Below are positions 1 to 14,874 of a stretch of 64,000 nucleotides of DNA, in pieces. This DNA is from Megalopta genalis (lineage: Eukaryota > Arthropoda > Insecta > Hymenoptera > Halictidae). Under the pieces are notes generated by a model that saw nothing but the letters and a program-made list of their open reading frames with translations, made no database searches and was not told the origin of the DNA. Each line of letters begins with the position of its first letter. The first letter of the stretch is position 1. The stretch lies in the NCBI RefSeq assembly GCF_051020955.1, contig NW_027476216.1, positions 62,001 to 126,000 on the forward strand. The letters run 5' to 3'. The position numbers and the translations under genes are program-made.

Positions 1-3000
1 GCAGTTGAAGCTAAATCATGTATATCACAGGTATTTGAAGCTAAACCATTTGTTTCGCATGGATTCGAAGATAAGCCTACCACTTCGCATTGATTTGAAA
101 CTAAATCATGTGTTTCGCAAGGATTTGAATCGAACTCGTTTGTTTCGCATGCTGTTGAAGCTAAATCATGTATATCACAAGTATTTGAAGCTATATCATA
201 TGTTTCGCATGGATTCGAAGATAATCCACCTACTTCGCATTGATTTGAAGCTAAATCATGTGTTTCGCATGGATTTGAATCTAACTCGTTTGTTTCGCAC
301 GCTGTTGAAGCTAAATCATGTATATCACAAGTATTTGAAGCTAAACCATTTGCTTCGCATGGATTCGAAGATCTGCCTTCCACTTCGCATTTATTAGATG
401 CTAAATCATGTGTTTCGCATGGATTTGAAGCTAACTCGTTTGTTTCGCATGCTGTTGAAGCTAAACCATGTATATCACAAGTATTTGGAGCTATATCATA
501 TGTTTCGCATGGATTCGAAGATAACCCTTCTAATTCGCATTGATTTGAAGCTAAATCATGTGTTTCGCATGGATTCGAAGATAACCCTTCTAATTCGCAT
601 TGATTTGAAGCTAAATCATGTGTTTCGCATGGATTTGAAGCTAACTCGTTTGTTTCGCATGCTGTTGAAGCTAAATCAAGTATATCACAAGTATTTGAAG
701 TTAAACCATTTGTTTCGCATGGATTCGATGATAATCCATCTACTTCGCATTGATTTGAAGCTAAATCATGTGTTTCGCATGAATTTGAATCTAATTCGTT
801 TGTTTCGCATGCTGTTGAAACTAAATCATGTATATCACAAGTATTTGAAGCTATATCATATGTTTCGCTTGGATTCCAAGATAACCCTACTAATTCGCAT
901 TGATTTGAAGCTAAATCATGTGTTTCGCATGGATTTGAAGCTAACTCGTTTGTTTCGCATGCTGTTGAAGCTAAATCATGTATATCACAAGTATTTGAAG
1001 CTAAACCATTTGTTCCGCATGGATTCGAAGATAAGACTCCTACTTCGCATTGATTTGAAGCTAAATCATGTGTTCGCATGGATTTGAACCTACCCCGTTT
1101 GTTTCGCAAGCTGTTGAAGCTAAATCATGTATATCACAAGTATTTGAAGCTAAACCATTTGCTTCGCATGGATTCGAAGATCAGCCTTCTACTTCGCATT
1201 GATTAGATGCTAAATCATGTGTTTCGCATGGCTTTGAAGCTAAGCCATCAACTTCGCGTTGACTTGATGCTAAATCATGTTTTTCGTTTGGACTTGAAGC
1301 TAACTCGTTTGTTTCGCATGTTGTTGAAGCTAAATCATGTATTTCACAAGTATTTGAAGCTAAACCATTTGTTTCGCATTTATTCGAAGCTAAGCCTTCT
1401 ACTTCACATTGATTTGAGGCTAAATCATGTGTCTCGCTTGGATTTGAAGCTAACTCGTTTGTTTCGCATGCTGTTGAAGCTAAATCATGTATATCACAAC
1501 TAATTGAAGCTATATCATATGTTTCGCATGGATTCGAAGATAACCCTTCTAATTCGCATTGATTTAAAGCTAAATCATGTGTTTCGCATGGATTTGAAGC
1601 AAACTCGTTTGTTTCGCATGCAGTTGAAGCTGAATCATGTATATCATAAGTATTTGAACATAAACTATTCGTTTCGCATGGATTCGAAGATAAGCCTTCC
1701 ACTTCGCATTGATTTGAAACTAAATCATGTGTTTCGCATGGATTTGAATCGAACTCGTTTGTTTCGCATGCTGTTGAAGCTAAATCATGTGTATCACAAG
1801 TATTTGAAGTTAAACAATTTGTTTCGCATGGATTCGAAGGTAACCCATGTACTTCGCATTGATTTGAAGCTAAATCATGTGTTTGGCATGGTTTTAAATC
1901 GAACTCGTTTGCTTCGCATGCTGTTGAAGCTAAATCATGTATATCACAAGTATTTGAAGCTAAATTAATCGTTTCGCATGGATTCGAAGATAACCCTTCT
2001 AATTCGCATTGATTTGAAGCTAAATCATGTGTTTCGCATGCATTCGAAGATAAGCCTTCTACTTCGCATTTATTAGATGCTAAATCATGTGTGTCGCATG
2101 GATTTGAAGCTAACTCGTTTGTTTCGCATGCTGTTGAAGCTAAAGCGCGCATATCACAAGTATTTGAAGCTAAACCATTTGTTTCGCATGGATTCGAAGA
2201 TAAGCCTTCCACTTCGCATTGATTTGAAGCTAAATCATGTGTTTCGCATGGATTTGAATCGAACTCGTTTGTTTCGCATGCTGTTGAAGCTAAATCAAGT
2301 GTAGCAGAAGTATTTGAAGCCAAACCATTTGCTTCGCATGGATTCGAAGATCAGCCTTCTACTTCGCATTGATTTGAAGTTAAATCATGTGTTCGCATGG
2401 ATTTGAAGCTACCTCGTTTGTTTCGCATGCAGTTGAAGCTAAATCATGTATATCACAAGTATTTGAAGCTAAACTATTCGTTTCGCATGGATTCGAAGAT
2501 AAGCCTTCCACTTCGCATTGATTTGAAGCTAAATCATGTGTTTCACATGGATTTGAAGTTAACTCGTTTGTTTCGCATGCAGTTGAAGCTAAATCATGTA
2601 TATCACAAGTATTTGAAGCTAAACCATTTGTTTCGCTTGGATTCGAAGATAAGCCTTCTACTTCTCACTGATTTTAATCTAAATCATGTGTTTCGCATGG
2701 ATTTGAAGCTAACTCTTTTGTTTTGCATGCTGTTGAAGCTAAATCATGTATATCACAAGTATTTGAAGCTATATCATATGTTTCGCATGGATTCGAAGAT
2801 AAGCCTCCTACTTCGCATTGATTTGAAGCTAAATCATGTGTTCGCATGGATTTGAAACTAACTCGTTTGTTTCGCATGCTGTTGAAGCTAAATCATGTAT
2901 ATCACAAGTATGTGAAGCAAAATCATTCGTTTAGCATGGATTTGAAGCTAAGCCATCAACTTCGCGTTGACTTGATGCTAAATCATTTGTTTCGCATGGA

Positions 3001-3446
3001 TTTGAAGCTAACTCGTTTGATTCGCATGCTGTTGAAGCTAAATCATGTATATCACAAGTATTTGAAGCTATATCATATGTTTCGCATGGATTCGAAGATA
3101 ACCCTTCTAATTCGCATTGATTTGAAGCTAAATCATGTGTTTCGCATGGATTCGAAGATAACCCTTCAAAATTCGCATTGATTTGAAGCTAAATCATGTG
3201 TTTCGCATGGATTTGAAGCTAACTCGTTTGTTTCGCATGCTGTTGAAGCTAAATCATGTATTTCACAAGTATTTGAAGCTAAACCATTTGTTTCGAATTT
3301 ATTCGAAGCTAAGCCTTCTACTTCACATTGATTTGAGCCTAAATCATGTGTTTCGCTTGGATTTGAAGCTAACTCGTCTTTTTCGCTAGCAGTTGAAGCT
3401 AAATCATGTATATCACAAGTATTTGAAGCTAAACCATTTGATTCCC

Positions 3447-6064
3447 ATGGATTTGAAGCTAAGCTTTCAACTTCGCATTGATTTGAATATAAATCATGTG
3501 TTTCGCTTGGATTTGAAGCTAACTCGTTTGTTTCGCATGCTGTTGAAGCTAAATCATGTATATCACAAGTAATTGAAGCTATATCATATGTTTCGCATGG
3601 ATTCGAAGATAACCCTTCTACTTCGCATTGATTTTAATCTAAATCATGTGTATCGCATGGATTTGATGCTAACTCCTTTGTTTCGCATACAGTTGAAGCT
3701 GAATCATGTATATCACAAGTATTTGAAGCTAAACTATTCGTTTCGCATGGATTCGAAGATAAGCCTTCTACTTCGCATTGATTAGATGCTAAATCATGTG
3801 TTTCGCATGGCTTTGAAGCTAAGCCATCAACTTCGAGTTGACTTGATGCTAAATCATGTTTTTCGTTTGGACTTGAAGCTAACTCGTTTGTTTTGCATGC
3901 TGTTGAAGCTGAATCATGTATATCACAAGTATTTGAAGCTATATCATATGTTTCGCATGGATTCGAAGATAACCCTTCTAATTCGCATTGATTTGAAGCT
4001 AAATCATGTGTTTCGCATGGATTTGAAGCTAACTCGTTTTTTTGCATGCAGTTGAAGCTAAATCATGTATATCACAAGTATTTGCAGTTAAACCATTTGT
4101 TTCGCATGGATTCGAAGATAAGCCTTCTACTTCGCATTGATTTTAATCTAAATCATGTGTATCGCATGGATTCGAAGATAACCCTTCTAATTCGCATTGA
4201 TTTGAAGCTAAATCATGTGTTTCGCATGGATTTGAAGCTAACTCGTTTGTTTCGCATGCTGTTGAAGCTAAATCAAATATATCACAAGTATTTGAAGTTA
4301 AACCATTTGTTTCGCATGGATTCGATGATAATCCATCTACTTCGCATTGATTTGGAGCTAAATCATGTGTTCGCATGAATTTGAATCTAACTCGTTTGTT
4401 TCGCACGCTGTTGAAGCTAAATAAAGTGTATCACAAGTATTTGAAGCTAAACCATTTGCTTCGCATGGATTCGAAGATCAGCCTTCTACTTCGCATTTAT
4501 TAGATGCTAAATCATGTGTTCGCATGGATTTGAAGCTACCTCGATTGTTTCGCATGCTGTTCAAGCTAAATCATGTATATCACAAGTATTTGAAGCTAAA
4601 CCATTTGTTACGCGTGGATTCGAAGATCAGCCTTCTACTTCGCATTGATTTAAGGCTAAATCATGTGTTCCGCATGGATTTTAAGCTAACTCGTTTTATT
4701 GCAATGCAGTTGAAGCTAAATCATGTATATCACAAGTATTTGAAGCTATATCATATGTTTCGCATGGATTCCAAGATAACCCTTCTAATTCGCATTAATT
4801 TGAAGCTAAATCATGTGTTTCGCATGGATTTGAAGCCAACTCGTTTGTTTCGCATGCTGTTGAAGCTAAATCATGTATATCACAAGTATTTGAAGCTATA
4901 TCATATGTTTCGCATGGATTCGAAGATAATCCATCTACTTCGCATTGATTTGAAGCTAAATCATGTGTTTCGCATGAATTTGAATCTAACTCGTTTATTT
5001 CGCATGCTGTTGAAGCTAAATCAAGTACATCACAAGTATTTGAAGTTAAACCATTTGTTTCGCATGGATTTGAAGCTAAGCTTTCAACTTCGCATTGATT
5101 TGAATATAAATCATGTGTTTCGCTTGGATTTGAAGCTAACTCGTTTGTTTCGCATGCTGTTGAAGCTAAATCATGTATATCACAAGTAATTGAAGCTATA
5201 TCATATGTTTCGCATGGATTCGAAGATAACCCTTCTACTTCGCATTGATTTTAATCTAAATCATGTGTATCGCATGGATTTGATGCTAACTCCTTTGTTT
5301 CGCATACAGTTGAAGCTGAATCATGTATATCACAAGTATTTGAAGCTAAACTATTCGTTTCGCATGGATTCGAAGATAAGCCTTCTACTTCGCATTGATT
5401 AGATGCTAAATCATGTGTTTCGCATGGCTTTGAAGCTAAGCCATCAACTTCGAGTTGACTTGATGCTAAATCATGTTTTTCGTTTGGACTTGAAGCTAAC
5501 TCGTTTGTTTTGCATGCTGTTGAAGCTGAATCATGTATATCACAAGTATTTGAAGCTATATCATATGTTTCGCATGGATTCGAAGATAACCCTTCTAATT
5601 CGCATTGATTTGAAGCTAAATCATGTGTTTCGCATGGATTTGAAGCTAACTCGTTTTTTTGCATGCAGTTGAAGCTAAATCATGTATATCACAAGTATTT
5701 GCAGTTAAACCATTTGTTTCGCATGGATTCGAAGATAAGCCTTCTACTTCGCATTGATTTTAATCTAAATCATGTGTATCGCATGGATTCGAAGATAACC
5801 CTTCTAATTCGCATTGATTTGAAGCTAAATCATGTGTTTCGCATGGATTTGAAGCTAACTCGTTTGTTTCGCATGCTGTTGAAGATAAATCAAATATATC
5901 ACAAGTATTTGAAGTTAAACCATTTGTTTCGCATGGATTCGATGATAATCCATCTACTTCGCATTGATTTGGAGCTAAATCATGTGTTCGCATGAATTTG
6001 AATCTAACTCGTTTGTTTCGCACGCTGTTGAAGCTAAATCAAGTGTATCACAAGTATTTGAAGC
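3447..6064. repeat. Duplication spaced 1,617 bp
   Basis: About 1,000 bp starting near 3,447 recur starting near 5,064. The two copies carry the same rare variants in the same order, such as aagctttcaac, ttgaatataaatc and acttcgagttg. Few differences were seen, for example gaagctaaatcaaat near 4,263 against gaagataaatcaaat near 5,880. The similarity fades after about 4,447 and 6,064. A third partial copy of the final 500 bp or so follows, offset by 1,108 bp, to about 7,150. Confidence 0.85.
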
Positions 6065-9000
6065 TAAAGCATTTGCTTCGCGTGGATTCGAAGATAAGCC
6101 TTCTACTTCGCATTTATCAGATGCTAAATCATGTGTTTCGCATGGATTTGGATCTAACTCGTTTATTTCGCATGCTGTAGAAGCTAAATTATGGGTATCA
6201 CAAGTATATGAATCTAATCCATTTGTTTCGCATGGATTCGAAGATAAGCCTTCCACTTCGCATTGATTTGAAGCTAAATCATGTGTTTCGCATGTATTTG
6301 AAGCTAACTCGTTTGTTTCGCATGCTGTTGAAGCTAAATCAAGTATATCACAAGTATTTGAAGTTAAACCATTTGTTTCGCATGGATTCTATGATAATCC
6401 ATCTACTTCGCATTGATTTGAAGCTAAATCATGTGTTTCGCATGAATTTGAATCTAACTCGTTTGTTTCGCATGCTGTTGAAACTAAATCATGTATATCA
6501 CAAGTATTTGAAGCTATATCATATGTTTCGCTTGGATTCCAAGATAACCCTACTAATTCGCATTGATTTGAAGCTAAATCATGTGTTTCGCATGGATTTG
6601 AAGCTAACTCGTTTGTTTTGCATGCTGTTGAAGCCGAATCATGTATGTCACAAGTATTTGAAGCTATATCATATGTTTCGCATGGATTCGAAGATAACCC
6701 TTCTAATTCGCATTGATTTGAAGCTAAATCATGTGTTTCGCATGGATTTGAAGCTAACTCGTTTTTTTGCATGCAGTTGAAGCTAAATCATGTATATCAC
6801 AAGTATTTGCAGTTAAACCATTTGTTTCGCATGGATTCGAAGATAAGCCTTCTACTTCGCATTGATTTTAATCTAAATCATGTGTATCGCATGGATTCGA
6901 AGATAACCCTTCTAATTCGCATTGATTTGAAGCTAAATCATGTGTTTCGCATGGATTTGAAGCTAACTCGTTTGTTTCGCATGCTGTTGAAGCTAAATCA
7001 AATATATCACAAGTATTTGAAGTTAAACCATTTGTTTCGCATGGATTCGATGATAATCCATCTACTTCGCATTGATTTGGAGCTAAATCATGTGTTCGCA
7101 TGAATTTGAATCTAACTTGTTTGTTTCGCACGCTGTTGAAGCTAAATCAAGTGTATCACAAGTATTTGAAGCTAAACCATTTGCTTCGCATGGATTCGAA
7201 GTTCAGCCTTCTACTTCGCATTTATTAGATGCTAAATCATGTGTTCGCATGGATTTGAAGCTACCTCGTTTGTTTCACATGCTGTTCAAGCTAAATCATG
7301 TATATCACAAGTATTTGAAGCTAAACCATTTGTTACGCGTGGATTCGAAGATCAGCCTTCTACTTCGCACTGATTTAAGGCTAAATCATGTGTTCCGCAT
7401 GGATTTTAAGCTAACTCGTTTTATTGCAATGCAGTTGAAGCTAAATCATGTATATCACAAGTATTTGCAGTTAAACCATTTGTTTCGCATGGATTCGAAG
7501 ATAAGCCTTCTACTTCGCATTGATTTGAAGCTAAATCATGTGTTTCGCATGAATTTGAATCTAACTCGTTTGTTTCGCATGCTGTTGAAACTAAATCATG
7601 TATATCACAAGTATTTGAAGCTATATCATATGTTTCGCATGGATTCGAAGACAATCCATCTACTTCGCATTGATTTGAAGCTAAATCATGTGTTTCGCAT
7701 GGATTTGAATCTAACTCGTTTGTTTCGCACGCTGTTGAAGCTAAATCAAGTGTATCACAAGTATTTGAAGCTAAACCATTTGATTCGCATGGATTCGAAG
7801 ATCAGCCTTCCACTTCGCATTTATTAGATGCTAAATCATGTGTTTCGCATGGATTTGAAGCTAACTCGTATGTTTCGCATGCTGTTGAAGCTAAATCATG
7901 TATATCACAAGTATTTGAAGCTATATCATATGTTTCGCATGGATTCGAAGATAACCCTTCTAATTCGCGTTGATTTGAAGCTAAATCATGTGTTTCGCAT
8001 GGATCCGAAGATAACCCTTCTAATTCGCATTGATTTGAAGCTAAATCATGTGTTTCGCATGGATTTGAAGCTAACTCGTTTGTTTCGCATGCTGTTGAAG
8101 CTAAATCAAGTACATCACAAGTATTTGAAGTTAAACCATTTGTTTCGCATGGATTCGATGATAATCCATCTACTTCGCATTGATTTGAAGCTAAATCATG
8201 TGTTTCGCATGAATTTGAATCTAACTCGTTTGTTTCGCATGCTGTTGAAACTAAATCATGTATATCACAAGTATTTGAAGCTAAACCATTTGTTCCGCAT
8301 GGATTCGAAGATAAGCCTTCTACTTCGCATTGATTTTAATCTAAATCATGTGCATCGCATGGACTTGATGCTAACTCGTTTGTTTCGCATGCTGTTGAAG
8401 CTAAAGCGTGCATATCACAAGTATTTGAAGCTAAACCATTTGTTTCGCATGGATTCGCAGATAAGCCTCCTACTTCGCATTGATTTGAAGCTAAATCATG
8501 TGTTCGCATGGATTTGAAGCTACCTCGTTTGTTTCGCATGCTGTTGAAGCTAAATCATGTATATCACAAGTATTTGAAGCTAAACCATTTGTTACGCGTG
8601 GATTCGAAGATCAGCCTTCTACTGTGCATTGATTTAAGGCTAAATCATGTGTTCCGCATGGATTTTAAGCTAACTCGTTTTATTGCAATGCAGTTGAAGC
8701 TAAATCATGTATATCACAAGTATTTGAAGCTATATCATATGTTTCGCATGGATTCCAAGATAACCCTTCTAATTCGCATTAATTTGAAGCTAAATCATGT
8801 GTTTCGCATGGATTTGAAGCCAACTCGTTTGTTTCGCATGCTGTTGAAGCTAAATCATGTATATCACAAGTATTTGAAGCTAAACCATTTGTTTCGCATG
8901 GATTCGAAGATAAGCCTCCTACTTCGCATTGATTTGAAGCTAAATCATGTGTTTCGCATGAATTTGAATCTAACTAGTTTATTTCGCATGCTGTTGAAGC

Positions 9001-9246
9001 TAAATCATGTATATCACAAGTATTTGAAGCTAAACCATTTGTTCCGCATGGATTCGAAGATAAGCCTCTTACTTCGCATTGATTTGAAGCTAAATCATGT
9101 GTTCGCATGGATTTGAAGCTAACTCGTTTGTTTCGCATGCTGTTGAAGCTAAATCATGTATATCACACGTATTTGATGCTAAACCATTTGTTTCGCATGG
9201 ATTCGAAGATAAGACTTCTACTTCGCATTGACATTAATCTAAATCA

Positions 9247-12200
9247 TGTGTATCGCATGGATTTGATGCTAACTCGTTTGTTTCGCATGCAGTTGAAGCT
9301 GAATCATGTATATCACAAGAATTTGAAGCTAAACTATTCGTTTCGCATGGATTCGAAAATAAGCCTTCCACTTCGCATTGATTTGAAGCTAAATCATGTG
9401 TTCGCATGGATTTGAAGCTAACTCGTTTGTTTCGCATGCTGTTGAAGCTAAATCATGTATATCACAAGTATTTGAAGCTAAACCATTTGTTTCGCATGGA
9501 TTCGAAAAAAAGCCTTATACTTCGCATTGATTTTAATCTAAATCGTGTGTATCGCATGGATTTGATGCTAACTCGTTTGTTTCGCATGCAGTTGAAGCTG
9601 AATCATGTATATCACAAGTATTTGAAGCTAAACTATTCGTTTCGCATGGATTCGAAGATATGCCTTCCACATAGCATTGATTTGAAGCTAAATCATGTGT
9701 TTCGCATGGATTTGAAGTTAACTCGTTTATTTCGCATGCAGTTGAAGTTAAATCATGTATATTTCAAGTATTTACAGCTAAACCATTTGTTTCGCATGGA
9801 TTCGATGATAATGCATCTACTTCGCATTGATTTGGAGCTAAATCATGTCTTCGCATGGATTTGAAGCTAACTCGTTTGTTTCGCATGCTGTTGAAGCTAA
9901 ATAAAGTATATCACAAGTATTTGAAGTTAAACCATTTGTTTCGCATGGATTCGATGATAATCCATCTACTTCGCATTGATTTGAAGCTAAATCATGTGTT
10001 TCGCATGAATTTGAATCTAACTCGTTTGTTTCGCATGCTGTTGAAACTAAATCATGTATATCACAAGTATTTGAAGCTATATCATATGTTCCGCTTGGAT
10101 TCCAAGATAACCCTACTAATTCGCATTGATTTGAAGCTAAATCATGTGTTTCGCATGGATTTGAAGCTAACTCGTTTGTTTTGCATGCTGTTGAAGCTGA
10201 CTCATGTATATCACAAGTATTTGAAGCTATATCATATGTTTCGCATGGATTCGAAGATAACCCTTCTAATTCGCATTGATTTGAAGCTAAATCATGTGTT
10301 TCGCATGGATTTGAAGCTAACTCGTTTTTTTTTGCATGCAGTTGAAGCTAAATCATGTATATCACAAGTATTTGCAGTTAAACCATTTGTTTCGCATGGA
10401 TTCGAAGATAAGCCTTCTACTTCGCATTGATTTTAATCTAAATCATGTGTATCGCATGGATTCGAAAATAAGCCTTCTACTTCGCATTGATTTGAAGCTA
10501 AATCATGTGTTTCGCATGGATTTGAAGCTAACTCGTTTGTTTCGCATGCTGTCTAAGCTAAATCAAGTATATCACAAGTATTTGAAGTTAAACCATTTGT
10601 TTCGCATGGATTCGATGATAATCCATCTACTTCGCATTGATTTGGAGCTAAATCATGTGTTCGCATGAATTTGAATCTAACTCGTTTGTTTCGCACGCTG
10701 TTGAAGCTAAATCAAGTGTATCACAAGTATTTGAAGCTAAACCATTTGCTTCGCATGGATTCGAAGATCAGCCTTCTACTTCGCATTTATTAGATGCTAA
10801 ATCATGTGTGTCGCATGGATTTGAAGATAAGCCTCCTACTTCGCATTGATTTGAAGCTAAATCATGTGTTCGCATGGATTTGAAGCTAACTCGTTTGTTT
10901 CGCATGCTGTTGAAACTAAATCATGTATATCACAAGTATTTGAAGCTAAACCATTTGTTCCGCATGGATTCGAAGATACGCCTTCTACTTCGCATTGATT
11001 TTAATCTAAATCATGTGCATCGCATGGACTTGATGCTAACTCGTTTGTTTCGCATGCTGTTGAAGCTAAAGCGTGCATATCACAAGTATTTGAAGCTAAA
11101 CCATTTGTTTCGCATGGATTCGCAGATAAGCCTCCTACTTCGCATTGATTTGAAGCTAAATCATGTGTTCGCATGGATTTGAAGCTACCTCGTTTGTTTC
11201 GCATGCTGTTCAAGCTAAATCATGTATATCACAAGTATTTGAAGCTAAACCATTTGTTACGCGTGGATTCGAAGATCAGCCTTCTACTTCGCATTGATTT
11301 AAGGCTAAATCATGTGTTCGCATGGATTTGAAGCTAACTCGTTTGTTTCGCATGCTGTTGAAGCTAAGTCATGTATATCACAAGTATTTGAAGCTAAACC
11401 ATTTGTTTCGCATGGATTCGATAAAAAGCCTTCTACTTCGCATTGATTTTAATCTAAATCATGTGTATCGCATGGATTTGATGCTAACTCGTTTGTTTCG
11501 CATGCAGTTGAAGCTGAATCATGTATATCACAAGTATTTGAAGCTAAACTATTCGTTTCGCATGGATTCGAAGATATGCCTCCCACATAGCATTGATTTG
11601 AAGCTAAATCATGTGTTTCGCATGGATTTGAAGTTACCTCGTTTATTTCGCATGCAGTTGAAGTTAAATCATGTATATCGCAAGTATTTGCAGCTAAACC
11701 ATTTGTTTCGCATGGATTCGATGATAATGCATCTACTTCGCATTGATTTGGAGCTAAATCATGTGTTCGCATGGATTTGAAGCTAACTCGTTTGTTTCGC
11801 ATGCTGGTGAAGCTAAATAAAGTATATCACAAGTATTTGAAGTTAAACCATTTGTTTCGCATGGATTCGATGATAATCCATCTACTTCGCATTGATTTGA
11901 AGCTAAATCATGTGTTTCGCATGAATTTGAATCTAACTCGTTTGTTTCGCATGCTGTTGAAACTAAATCATGTATATCACAAGTATTTGAAGCTATATCA
12001 TATGTTCCGCTTGGATTCCAAAATAACCCTACTAATTCGCATTGATTTGAAGCTAAATCATGTGTATCGCATGGATTTGATGCTAACTCGTTTGTTTCGC
12101 ATGCAGTTGAAGCTGAATCATGTATATCACAAGAATTTGAAGCTAAACTATTCGTTTCGCATGGATTCGAAAATAAGCCTTCCACTTCGCATTGATTTGA

Positions 12201-14874
12201 AGCTAAATCATGTGTTCGCATGGATTTGAAGCTAACTCGTTTGTTTCGCATGCTGTTGAAGCTAAATCATGTATATCACAAGTATTTGAAGCTAAACCAT
12301 TTGTTTCGCATGGATTCGAAAAAAAGCCTTATACTTCGCATTGATTTTAATCTAAATCGTGTGTATCGCATGGATTTGATGCTAACTCGTTTGTTTCGCA
12401 TGCAGTTGAAGCTGAATCATGTATATCACAAGTATTTGAAGCTAAACTATTCGTTTCGCATGGATTCGAAGATATGCCTTCCACATAGCATTGATTTGAA
12501 GCTAAATCATGTGTTTCGCATGGATTTGAAGTTAACTCGTTTATTTCGCATGCAGTTGAAGTTAAATCATGTATATTTCAAGTATTTACAGCTAAACCAT
12601 TTGTTTCGCATGGATTCGATGATAATGCATCTACTTCGCATTGATTTGGAGCTAAATCATGTCTTCGCATGGATTTGAAGCTAACTCGTTTGTTTCGCAT
12701 GCTGTTGAAGCTAAATAAAGTATATCACAAGTATTTGAAGTTAAACCATTTGTTTCGCATGGATTCGATGATAATCCATCTACTTCGCATTGATTTGAAG
12801 CTAAATCATGTGTTTCGCATGAATTTGAATCTAACTCGTTTGTTTCGCATGCTGTTGAAACTAAATCATGTATATCACAAGTATTTGAAGCTATATCATA
12901 TGTTCCGCTTGGATTCCAAGATAACCCTACTAATTCGCATTGATTTGAAGCTAAATCATGTGTTTCGCATGGATTTGAAGCTAACTCGTTTGTTTTGCAT
13001 GCTGTTGAAGCTGACTCATGTATATCACAAGTATTTGAAGCTATATCATATGTTTCGCATGGATTCGAAGATAACCCTTCTAATTCGCATTGATTTGAAG
13101 CTAAATCATGTGTTTCGCATGGATTTGAAGCTAACTCGTTTTTTTTTGCATGCAGTTGAAGCTAAATCATGTATATCACAAGTATTTGCAGTTAAACCAT
13201 TTGTTTCGCATGGATTCGAAGATAAGCCTTCTACTTCGCATTGATTTTAATCTAAATCATGTGTATCGCATGGATTCGAAAATAAGCCTTCTACTTCGCA
13301 TTGATTTGAAGCTAAATCATGTGTTTCGCATGGATTTGAAGCTAACTCGTTTGTTTCGCATGCTGTCTAAGCTAAATCAAGTATATCACAAGTATTTGAA
13401 GTTAAACCATTTGTTTCGCATGGATTCGATGATAATCCATCTACTTCGCATTGATTTGGAGCTAAATCATGTGTTCGCATGAATTTGAATCTAACTCGTT
13501 TGTTTCGCACGCTGTTGAAGCTAAATCAAGTGTATCACAAGTATTTGAAGCTAAACCATTTGCTTCGCATGGATTCGAAGATCAGCCTTCTACTTCGCAT
13601 TTATTAGATGCTAAATCATGTGTGTCGCATGGATTTGAAGATAAGCCTCCTACTTCGCATTGATTTGAAGCTAAATCATGTGTTCGCATGGATTTGAAGC
13701 TAACTCGTTTGTTTCGCATGCTGTTGAAACTAAATCATGTATATCACAAGTATTTGAAGCTAAACCATTTGTTCCGCATGGATTCGAAGATACGCCTTCT
13801 ACTTCGCATTGATTTTAATCTAAATCATGTGCATCGCATGGACTTGATGCTAACTCGTTTGTTTCGCATGCTGTTGAAGCTAAAGCGTGCATATCACAAG
13901 TATTTGAAGCTAAACCATTTGTTTCGCATGGATTCGCAGATAAGCCTCCTACTTCGCATTGATTTGAAGCTAAATCATGTGTTCGCATGGATTTGAAGCT
14001 ACCTCGTTTGTTTCGCATGCTGTTCAAGCTAAATCATGTATATCACAAGTATTTGAAGCTAAACCATTTGTTACGCGTGGATTCGAAGATCAGCCTTCTA
14101 CTTCGCATTGATTTAAGGCTAAATCATGTGTTCGCATGGATTTGAAGCTAACTCGTTTGTTTCGCATGCTGTTGAAGCTAAGTCATGTATATCACAAGTA
14201 TTTGAAGCTAAACCATTTGTTTCGCATGGATTCGATAAAAAGCCTTCTACTTCGCATTGATTTTAATCTAAATCATGTGTATCGCATGGATTTGATGCTA
14301 ACTCGTTTGTTTCGCATGCAGTTGAAGCTGAATCATGTATATCACAAGTATTTGAAGCTAAACTATTCGTTTCGCATGGATTCGAAGATATGCCTCCCAC
14401 ATAGCATTGATTTGAAGCTAAATCATGTGTTTCGCATGGATTTGAAGTTACCTCGTTTATTTCGCATGCAGTTGAAGTTAAATCATGTATATCGCAAGTA
14501 TTTGCAGCTAAACCATTTGTTTCGCATGGATTCGATGATAATGCATCTACTTCGCATTGATTTGGAGCTAAATCATGTGTTCGCATGGATTTGAAGCTAA
14601 CTCGTTTGTTTCGCATGCTGGTGAAGCTAAATAAAGTATATCACAAGTATTTGAAGTTAAACCATTTGTTTCGCATGGATTCGATGATAATCCATCTACT
14701 TCGCATTGATTTGAAGCTAAATCATGTGTTTCGCATGAATTTGAATCTAACTCGTTTGTTTCGCATGCTGTTGAAACTAAATCATGTATATCACAAGTAT
14801 TTGAAGCTATATCATATGTTCCGCTTGGATTCCAAAATAACCCTACTAATTCGCATTGATTTGAAGCTAAATCA
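9247..14874. repeat. Tandem duplication of 2,814 bp
   Basis: Copy 1 spans about 9,247-12,060 and copy 2 about 12,061-14,874, directly head to tail. Rare variants recur at a constant offset of 2,814, including gattcgaaaaaaagcc, atatgccttccacatagc and a nine-T run near 10,325 and 13,139. The spacing is 94 subunits less 6 bases. It is therefore not a whole number of 150-bp units, and reflects several inherited 1-bp indels. Near-identity points to a recent event. Confidence 0.88.
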
